From assembly GCA_021819535.1 (NCBI GenBank), contig JAKAQU010000119.1, forward strand, positions 1-8,225: a DNA stretch of 8,225 nucleotides, written 5' to 3'. Positions 1 through 5,137 of this stretch are shown here, one piece after another. Source of the DNA: Pseudomonadota bacterium (GTDB lineage: Bacteria; Pseudomonadota; Alphaproteobacteria; Acetobacterales; Acetobacteraceae). The position numbers and the translations under genes were made by a program. The notes under the pieces were generated by a model. It did not search any database, was not told the DNA's origin, and saw only the letters and a program-made list of their open reading frames with translations. Within the stretch, counting starts at the first letter, position 1, and each line of letters begins with the position of its first letter.

Positions 1-1190
1 ATGACGCGCGCCCCGCGGGATGCGACCAGGGGCGCGTAGCGGACGAATTGCAGCGTATCGCCGAAGCCTTGCTCGGTATGGAGGAGGATGGTCCGGCCGG
101 CGATCTCGTCCCCTTGCCAGCGCGGCCTGGCGAATGTCCGCCGCGGTGCCTCCGGCCGCTCGAGGCGGCGCTCATAGAGGGCGAAACCCTCCCGCATATG
201 GGTTCCCGTCATCATCAGCGCGAGTGCCAGGTTGAAGGCGGGTTCCGGATTGGCGGGATCGAGGGCGCGCGCGCGGCGGAGATCGGCGACCGCCTCCTCG
301 ATGTGGCCGAGGCCGAGATGGGAGACGCCGCGGTTGCACAAGGCGGGGACATCGTCCGGCCGGCATTGCAGGGCGATGTTGGACGCGGCGATGGCGTTGT
401 CGAACTGCCCGGTCTCGAACAGCGCGGAACCGAGATTGACATAGGCTTCGACGTAATCGGGCTTGAGTTCCAGCGCCTTGAAACAGGCGGTGATCGCCTC
501 GTCGTACCGGCCGAGGGCGCGGAGAGGGGGGGTGAGGTTGGAATAGGCGACCGGCCAGCTTGGCGCGATGGCGATGGCGGCCATGCCTGCCGCCACGGCT
601 TCGACATGATGCCCGGTGTGGAACAAGGCGCCGCAGAGATTGGAGTGGGCGTGCATGTGAGCCGGCACGAGGGCGATCGCGTTCCGATAACAGGTGATTG
701 CCTCGTCGAAACGGTGCAGCGCCTGGAGCGAATTGCCGCAATTGCTCCAGGCATCGCCGAAATCGGGACGCCTTGCGAGCGCCTGCCGATAGGCCGCGAC
801 GGCCTCCTCGAACCGGCCGAGATCATAGAGCGCGTTGCCGAGGCCGAAGGCGGCATCGGCATCTTCCGGGGCGAGGGTGAGGGCGGCGCGGAACGCGGGC
901 TCGGCCTCCGCCGCCCGGCCGAGGCCCATCAGCGCGAAACCGAGGCCGAGTTCGGCCTGGAAATTGGGGCCGAAGGCGAGCCCGGCGCGCAGCCAAGGCA
1001 CCGCCCCGGCGAAATCGCCGATTTCACAATGGATATGGCCGAGAATCAGGGGGGGCTCGGCGGCTTGCGGCATCAAGGCAGTGGCGGCCTTGAGGTGTTC
1101 CACCGCGTCACGATGGTTGCCCGCCCGATAGGCCGCGATGCCGGCCGAAAGCACGTGATCGGCGCTGGTGCTGTCTGCGTCTGGTGTCAT
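1..1190 (-). CDS. TPR-repeat protein with start of a C-terminal glycosyltransferase-like domain (partial, 3' end outside window)
   Basis: Reading the minus strand from the ATG at 1190-1188 gives 396 complete codons with no stop before the left edge, so the C-terminal part is missing. Residues about 12-345 form around ten tetratricopeptide repeats. From residue 112 the period is exactly 34 (repeats start near 112, 146, 180, 214, 248, 282 and 316), with typical signatures such as GRFEEAVAAYRQAL and GRYDEAITACFKALELKPD. After the repeats, residues 357-396 read RPRW-x-G-x-E-x-x-GRTILLHTEQGFGDTLQFVRY. This is the conserved entry to the GT9/heptosyltransferase-like domain of many proteobacterial TPR proteins. 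The family is thought to act in the cytoplasm on protein or surface-glycan glycosylation, but the substrate cannot be told here. No signal peptide or membrane segment is seen. No strong Shine-Dalgarno precedes the start, so the exact start is less certain than the reading frame. The gene is transcribed divergently from the acetyltransferase gene. Confidence 0.88.
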   Translation of the reverse strand, partial: MTPDADSTSADHVLSAGIAAYRAGNHRDAVEHLKAATALMPQAAEPPLILGHIHCEIGDFAGAVPWLRAGLAFGPNFQAELGLGFALMGLGRAAEAEPAFRAALTLAPEDADAAFGLGNALYDLGRFEEAVAAYRQALARRPDFGDAWSNCGNSLQALHRFDEAITCYRNAIALVPAHMHAHSNLCGALFHTGHHVEAVAAGMAAIAIAPSWPVAYSNLTPPLRALGRYDEAITACFKALELKPDYVEAYVNLGSALFETGQFDNAIAASNIALQCRPDDVPALCNRGVSHLGLGHIEEAVADLRRARALDPANPEPAFNLALALMMTGTHMREGFALYERRLERPEAPRRTFARPRWQGDEIAGRTILLHTEQGFGDTLQFVRYAPLVASRGARV

Positions 1191-1339
1191 GCGTGCAACG
1201 ATACCGCGCGATGATGAACAGAGATTTAATCCGTGCTGGTTTGACCCTCGCCCTGGCGGGACGGCGCCGGGGCGGCTAGTCTCCGCGCCGCAACCCGCCA
1301 AGCATGCTCGCAACCCAATGGATTAAAGTGACAGCGCAC
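1191..1339. promoter_or_regulatory. Divergent intergenic region between the TPR gene and the GNAT gene
   Basis: This 149-nt gap must hold the promoter of the leftward TPR gene and probably one for the rightward acetyltransferase and perhaps proS. On the plus strand TTGACC at 1241-1246 resembles a -35 box. The only -10-like element nearby, GGCTAG around 1274-1279, lies too far downstream for standard 17-nt spacing, so no promoter is called. An AT-richer patch at 1211-1230 lies just upstream of the TPR start. The last 36 nt (1304-1339) are open in the GNAT frame, because an ATG at 1304 and a GTG at 1328 are both in frame, and could encode a 12-residue N-terminal extension. Confidence 0.35.
1251..1272. 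repeat. GC-rich inverted repeat (8-bp stem, 6-nt loop)
   Basis: CCCTGGCG at 1251-1258 pairs with CGCCGGGG at 1265-1272 around a 6-nt loop. In a rightward transcript the stem has one U-G wobble; in a leftward transcript the same position is an A-C mismatch. No T-run follows on either strand, so it does not look like a factor-independent terminator. It could be a leader hairpin, an operator, or chance in GC-rich DNA. Confidence 0.3.
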
Positions 1340-1780
1340 ATGAAAATTCGATTAGCACAAAAACAGGATTACCCGCAGTGGCTTCCGCTATGGAAGGGCT
1401 ACCAGGCCTTTTATAAAACCAGCATCGCCGAGCCGGTAACGCAGACAACATGGGCGCGTTTTATGGACCCCGCCGAGCCGATGCATTGTGCCGTGGCCGA
1501 GCTAGATGACGTATTGGTGGGGGTGGTACATTACATTATGCATCGCAGTTGCTGGACCGAGGGCGACTATATTTATTTGCAAGATCTTTTCATCGCCCCT
1601 GACATGCGCGGCAAGGGCATGGGTCGGGCGTTGATCGAGCATGTCTATGCCGCGGCCAAAGCGCGAGGCTGCAGCCGCGTCCATTGGCTGACGCATGAGA
1701 GCAATACCGATGCGATGAAGCTGTATGACAACATCGCGGAGAAAAGTGGGTTTATTCAATATCGAAAGCTGCTGACGTGA
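1340..1780 (+). CDS. GNAT-family N-acetyltransferase (Hpa2-like)
   Basis: This 146-residue protein is a complete single-domain GNAT enzyme, which transfers the acetyl group of acetyl-CoA to an amine. The acetyl-CoA motif A is clear: strand LQDLFIAP (80-87) is followed by the pyrophosphate-binding loop RGKGMG (90-95) and helix RALIEHVYAAAKARG. The C-terminal half has the family's WLTHESNTDAMKLYD segment (116-130) and the final AEKSGFIQYRKLL strand. The N-terminal pattern (YPQWLPLWKGYQAFY) and the ending resemble the Hpa2-like subgroup, whose substrates vary, so no substrate is assigned. I chose the ATG at 1340 because the fold begins there. In-frame ATG 1304 and GTG 1328 are alternatives, and none has a strong ribosome binding site. 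The gene is visibly less GC-rich than its neighbours (near 53% by eye) and uses codons rare around it, such as TTA, TTG, CGA and AAA runs, suggesting later acquisition. It ends 66 nt before proS with no terminator seen. Confidence 0.9.
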   Translation: MKIRLAQKQDYPQWLPLWKGYQAFYKTSIAEPVTQTTWARFMDPAEPMHCAVAELDDVLVGVVHYIMHRSCWTEGDYIYLQDLFIAPDMRGKGMGRALIEHVYAAAKARGCSRVHWLTHESNTDAMKLYDNIAEKSGFIQYRKLLT

Positions 1781-1846
1781 AAATTTAACCACCCGTTCTC
1801 GCGGCTGCTTTGGTGCTAACCACGTCAGTAATGGACACGATCCCCG
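1781..1846 (+). promoter_or_regulatory. Short gap upstream of proS; possible promoter, no clear boxes
   Basis: The 66 nt between the acetyltransferase stop and the proS ATG hold no hairpin with a T-run, so read-through from the upstream gene is possible. An AT-rich patch (AAAATTTAA, starting at 1780) and a TTGGTG at 1810-1815 are the only promoter-like elements, and neither has a convincing partner. No good Shine-Dalgarno precedes the proS start. Confidence 0.25.
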
Positions 1847-3163
1847 ATGCGTCTCTCCCGCTCCCTGCTCCCGACCCTCAAGGAAACCCCGGCCGAGGCA
1901 CAGATCGTCTCGCATCGGCTGATGCTGCGCGCCGGCCTCGTGCGCCAGACGGCATCCGGCATCTATGCCTGGCTTCCCGCCGGCTATCGCGTGCTCGACA
2001 ATATCGCCCGCATCGTGCGCGCCGAACAGGACGCCGCCGGCGCGCAGGAATTGCTGATGCCGACCATCCAGTCCGCTGATCTCTGGCGCGAAAGCGGCCG
2101 CTATGACGGCTACGGCAAGGAGATGCTGCGTATCCAGGACCGCCATGAGCGCGAATTGCTCTACGGCCCGACCAATGAGGAGATGATCACCGATCTCTTC
2201 CGCCAGTCGGTGCATTCCTATCGCGCCCTGCCGCAGATCGTCTATCACATCCAATGGAAATTCCGCGACGAGGTGCGCCCGCGCTTCGGCGTCATGCGCG
2301 GGCGCGAATTCCTGATGAAGGATGCCTATAGTTTCGATATCGACCATGAGGGCGCGGTCGTCAGCTACCGGCGGATGATGCTCGCCTATATGCGTACCTT
2401 TCAGCGCCTCGGCCTTCGCGCCATTCCGATGGCCGCCGATACCGGGCCGATCGGCGGCGATCTCAGCCATGAATTCATCATCCTCGCGCCAACCGGTGAA
2501 AGCCAGGTGTTCTATGACGCCGCTTTCGAGGACATCGATTACACCAGCGGCGATTTCGACATCCGCTCGCCCGACGATCTCGCGCGGTTCTACGCGCAGA
2601 TGACCACGCCCTATGCCGCGACCGATGAAAAGCACGACCCCGAACGCTGGGCGAAGATCGATCCCGCGCGAAGGCGCGAGGGGCGCGGCATCGAGGTCGG
2701 GCATATCTTCTATTTCGGCACCAAATACAGCCGGCCGCTGAATTTCACCGTGACCGGCGCGGGTGGGCAGAAAATCCATCCCGAAATGGGCAGCTACGGC
2801 ATCGGTGTCAGCCGCCTCGTGGCCGCGGTGATCGAGGCCTCGCACGATGCCGCCGGCATCATCTGGCCCGATGCCATCGCCCCCTTCCGCGCCGCCATCC
2901 TCAATCTCAAACCGGGCGATGCCGCCTGCGATGCGCTCTCCGAGACGCTTTACGCGCGCCTTGGCAACGATGCGCTCTATGACGATCGCGAGGAGCGCGC
3001 CGGGGTGAAATTCGCCGATGCCGATCTCCTCGGTCATCCCTGGCAGATCATCATCGGGCCGCGCGGCGCCGCCTCCGGCCGGGTCGAGCTCAAGCGGCGG
3101 GCGGATGGGGCGCGCGAAGAGGTCTCGCTGGAAGCGGCGCTCGCGAAAATCCTTGGCGCCTAG
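1847..3163 (+). CDS. proS: Prolyl-tRNA synthetase, short bacterial type without editing insert
   Basis: ProS attaches proline to tRNA-Pro in the cytoplasm, using ATP. The 438-residue protein starts MRLSRSLLPTLKETPAEAQ, the usual N-terminus of alphaproteobacterial ProS, which fixes the ATG at 1847. The class II synthetase core is intact. It has the motif 1 region with the conserved proline (MPTIQSADLWRESGR, 71-85), the proline-site TNEE (109-112), motif 2 FRDE (139-142) with the MRGREFLMKDAYSFD stretch (150-164), and motif 3 GSYGIGVSR (315-323). The anticodon-binding domain fills about 345-438, including the DDREERAGVKFADADLLG segment. The length matches the roughly 440-residue form that lacks the YbaK-like editing insert of the about 570-residue E. 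coli type. Mischarged Ala-tRNA-Pro would therefore need a free-standing editing protein, which is not in this window. The stop is separated by one nucleotide from the lolC start. Confidence 0.97.
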   Translation: MRLSRSLLPTLKETPAEAQIVSHRLMLRAGLVRQTASGIYAWLPAGYRVLDNIARIVRAEQDAAGAQELLMPTIQSADLWRESGRYDGYGKEMLRIQDRHERELLYGPTNEEMITDLFRQSVHSYRALPQIVYHIQWKFRDEVRPRFGVMRGREFLMKDAYSFDIDHEGAVVSYRRMMLAYMRTFQRLGLRAIPMAADTGPIGGDLSHEFIILAPTGESQVFYDAAFEDIDYTSGDFDIRSPDDLARFYAQMTTPYAATDEKHDPERWAKIDPARRREGRGIEVGHIFYFGTKYSRPLNFTVTGAGGQKIHPEMGSYGIGVSRLVAAVIEASHDAAGIIWPDAIAPFRAAILNLKPGDAACDALSETLYARLGNDALYDDREERAGVKFADADLLGHPWQIIIGPRGAASGRVELKRRADGAREEVSLEAALAKILGA

Positions 3164-3164
3164 G

Positions 3165-4430
3165 ATGTTCAACGCCTTTGAGCGCGCGGTCGCGGGCCGC
3201 TATCTCCGGGCCCGCCGTGGGGAGCGTTTCGTCTCCGTCATCGGCGCGTTTTCGCTGATCGGCATCGCGCTCGGGGTCGCGACCCTGATCATCGTCATGA
3301 GCGTGATGGGCGGCTTCAAGGTCGATCTCCTCAACCGCATTCTCGGCCTCAACGGCCATCTCGGCATCTACGCCGCCGAGCGTGACGGGCCGGAGCGTGG
3401 CCTTGCCGATTACGAGGCGCTCGCCCGGCGGATCGCCGCGGTCCCGGGCGTCGTCTCGGCGATCCCGGTGGTGGATGGCCAGGCTCTCGTCTCCGCCCCG
3501 CGCGGGGCGGCGACCGGCGGCCTCATTCGCGGCATTCGCAAGGAAGACCTGCTGGCGCTCCACGCGGTGAGCGCGCACGTGCTCGAAGGATCGCTCACCG
3601 ATTTCAATCCTGGTGATGCGATCGCGATCGGGGTCGGCATGGCGCGGCGCCTGGCGATCGGGGTCGGCGACACGCTCACCCTGATCTCGCCTCAGGGCGC
3701 GGCGACGGCGTTTGGAACCGTGCCGCGCATCCGCGCCTATCACGTGGTCGCGATCTTTCAGGTCGGCATGAACGAATATGATCAGGCCTATGCTTTCCTG
3801 CCGCTCGCCGATGCGCAACTCTTTTTCCAGGAGCCGCATGGCGTGAGCCAGATCGAAGTCCGCGTCAGTGACCCGCTCGCGGTCGGGGATATTCTGCGCG
3901 CGATCCGCACCGTCCTCGGCGATCTTCCGGTCCATATCTATGACTGGCAGCACAGCAACGACAGTTTCTTCGCCGCCGTTCAAGTCGAACAGAACGTCAT
4001 GTTCCTGATCCTCACGCTGATCATTCTGGTCGCGGCCTTCAACGTCGTCTCCTCGCTGATCATGATGGTGAAGGACAAGACCCGCGACATCGCCGTCCTC
4101 CGCACCCTCGGCGCCTCGCGCGGGGCGGTGATGCGGATTTTTCTGATGTGCGGCGCTTCCATCGGCGTCAGCGGGACGCTGATCGGAACCGTGCTCGGCA
4201 TCGTCTTCTGTCTCAACATCACGACATTGCAGCATTGGGTGGAAAGCATCACCGGCGTTTCGGTGTTCAATCCGGAAGTCTATTATCTCGCCCATCTGCC
4301 GGCGCGGCTCGACTGGCGGGAGGTGAGCGAAATCATCGTCATGGCGCTCGCGCTCTCGCTTTTGGCCACGCTCTATCCAAGCTGGCGCGCCGCACGCACC
4401 GACCCGATCGAGGCGCTGCGGCATGAGTGA
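3165..4430 (+). CDS. lolC: LolC/LolE-family lipoprotein-releasing ABC transporter permease
   Basis: This inner-membrane subunit of the Lol ABC transporter extracts outer-membrane-destined lipoproteins and passes them to periplasmic LolA. The 421-residue protein has the expected layout: N-terminal RYLRARRGERFVSVIGAFS leading into TM1 (about 24-46), a large periplasmic domain (about 50-275), then TM2 (about 277-302), TM3 (about 325-350) and TM4 (about 387-405). The cytoplasmic loop KDKTRDIAVLRTLGAS (303-318) is the conserved coupling segment that contacts the ATPase, and the C-terminus YPSWRAARTDPIEALRHE is typical of the family. The ATG at 3165 lies one nucleotide after the proS stop and gives the standard N-terminus, so translation is probably coupled to proS. 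The end overlaps lolD by 8 nt. Only one permease gene is present, unlike the lolC-lolD-lolE order of E. coli, so the complex may be a homodimer or a partner may lie elsewhere. The C/E label is therefore by convention. Confidence 0.94.
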   Translation: MFNAFERAVAGRYLRARRGERFVSVIGAFSLIGIALGVATLIIVMSVMGGFKVDLLNRILGLNGHLGIYAAERDGPERGLADYEALARRIAAVPGVVSAIPVVDGQALVSAPRGAATGGLIRGIRKEDLLALHAVSAHVLEGSLTDFNPGDAIAIGVGMARRLAIGVGDTLTLISPQGAATAFGTVPRIRAYHVVAIFQVGMNEYDQAYAFLPLADAQLFFQEPHGVSQIEVRVSDPLAVGDILRAIRTVLGDLPVHIYDWQHSNDSFFAAVQVEQNVMFLILTLIILVAAFNVVSSLIMMVKDKTRDIAVLRTLGASRGAVMRIFLMCGASIGVSGTLIGTVLGIVFCLNITTLQHWVESITGVSVFNPEVYYLAHLPARLDWREVSEIIVMALALSLLATLYPSWRAARTDPIEALRHE

Positions 4431-5109
4431 GCCCGCAATGAGGCTCGGGATGCGCGGGGTTGCGCGCGTTTTCCGCACCGAGGCCGGGCCGCTTCCGGTT
4501 CTCCGCGGCGTCGATCTCGATCTCGCGGCCGGCGAGATCGTCGCCCTCGTCGCCCCTTCCGGGTCGGGGAAATCGACGCTGCTCCATCTCGCGGGCCTTC
4601 TCGAAGCGCCGGACGAGGGCGAGGTTTTCATCGCCGGCCGCGCCGCGGGCCGCCTCAACGATGCCGAGCGGAGCGCGATCCGGCGCGATACGATCGGCTT
4701 CGTCTATCAGTTCCACCATCTCCTCGGCGAGTTCAGCGCGCTCGAAAACGTCGTCCTGCCGCAAATGATCGCAAGCCGCCCGCGCCAGCGGGCCGCGGCA
4801 CGGGCCGGCGCCCTGCTCGCCGCCCTCGGCCTCGGCGGGCGGCTTCATCATCTGCCGGGCAAGCTTTCGGGCGGCGAACAGCAGCGGGTCGCGATCGCCC
4901 GCGCGCTCGCCAATGCCCCGCAAATCCTGCTCGCCGACGAGCCGACCGGAAATCTCGATGTCGCGACGGCGGAATTGGTCTTCGCGGCCCTTCTCGACAT
5001 GGTGCGGGCCGAGGGTATCGCTGCCCTGATCGCGACCCACAACCCCGATCTCGCCGCGCGCATGGACCGCCGTGTCACGCTGATCGAGGGGCGGCTCGCG
5101 CCGCTCTGA
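4423..5109 (+). CDS. lolD: Lipoprotein-releasing ABC transporter ATP-binding protein LolD
   Basis: LolD is the cytoplasmic ATPase that powers lipoprotein release by the LolC-type permease. The 228-residue length is normal for the family. All nucleotide-binding elements are present: Walker A APSGSGKST (44-52), Q-loop glutamine at 96 in FVYQFHHLL, signature LSGGEQQRVAIARAL (148-162), Walker B ILLADE (168-173) followed by PTGNLD, and the switch histidine H206 in ATHN. The alanine that replaces the first Walker A glycine is a familiar LolD variant. The start ATG lies inside the end of lolC (ATGAGTGA, 8-nt overlap) with GAGG at 4410-4413 as a modest ribosome binding site, so translation is likely coupled. 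The immediate link to a LolC-type permease separates it from the similar MacB and FtsE ATPases. Confidence 0.95.
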   Translation: MSEPAMRLGMRGVARVFRTEAGPLPVLRGVDLDLAAGEIVALVAPSGSGKSTLLHLAGLLEAPDEGEVFIAGRAAGRLNDAERSAIRRDTIGFVYQFHHLLGEFSALENVVLPQMIASRPRQRAAARAGALLAALGLGGRLHHLPGKLSGGEQQRVAIARALANAPQILLADEPTGNLDVATAELVFAALLDMVRAEGIAALIATHNPDLAARMDRRVTLIEGRLAPL

Positions 5110-5125
5110 GCGCGGCGTCGGATTG

Positions 5126-5132
5126 AAAGGAA
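5126..5132 (+). promoter_or_regulatory. Ribosome binding site of dnaE
   Basis: AAAGGAA lies 5 nt before the ATG at 5138, in the 28-nt gap after lolD. It is the clearest Shine-Dalgarno in the window and fixes the dnaE start. A second ATG at 5145 is out of frame. Confidence 0.8.
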
Positions 5133-5137
5133 CGCAG

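Noticed and set aside
48..1214. Long open frame on the plus strand (388 codons) opposite the TPR gene
   Set aside because: It is the antisense of a clear TPR coding frame. The translation is low-complexity, rich in G, E, R and A, with no domain, as expected in GC-rich DNA.
1251..1280. Factor-independent terminator
   Set aside because: The stem-loop has no T-run on either strand, and it lies upstream of both flanking genes, so there is nothing for it to terminate.
3018..3164. N-terminal extension of lolC back to an ATG at 3018 within proS
   Set aside because: The extra 49 residues are Ser/Arg-rich frame-shifted proS sequence. The family N-terminus begins at the ATG at 3165.
1502..3172. 556-codon open frame on the minus strand opposite GNAT and proS
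   Set aside because: It spans two well-identified plus-strand genes and the gap between them, and its translation matches no recognisable family.
3090..4658. 522-codon open frame on the minus strand opposite lolC and part of lolD
   Set aside because: It is a shadow of codon bias in the real genes. The product is charged, low-complexity sequence without motifs.
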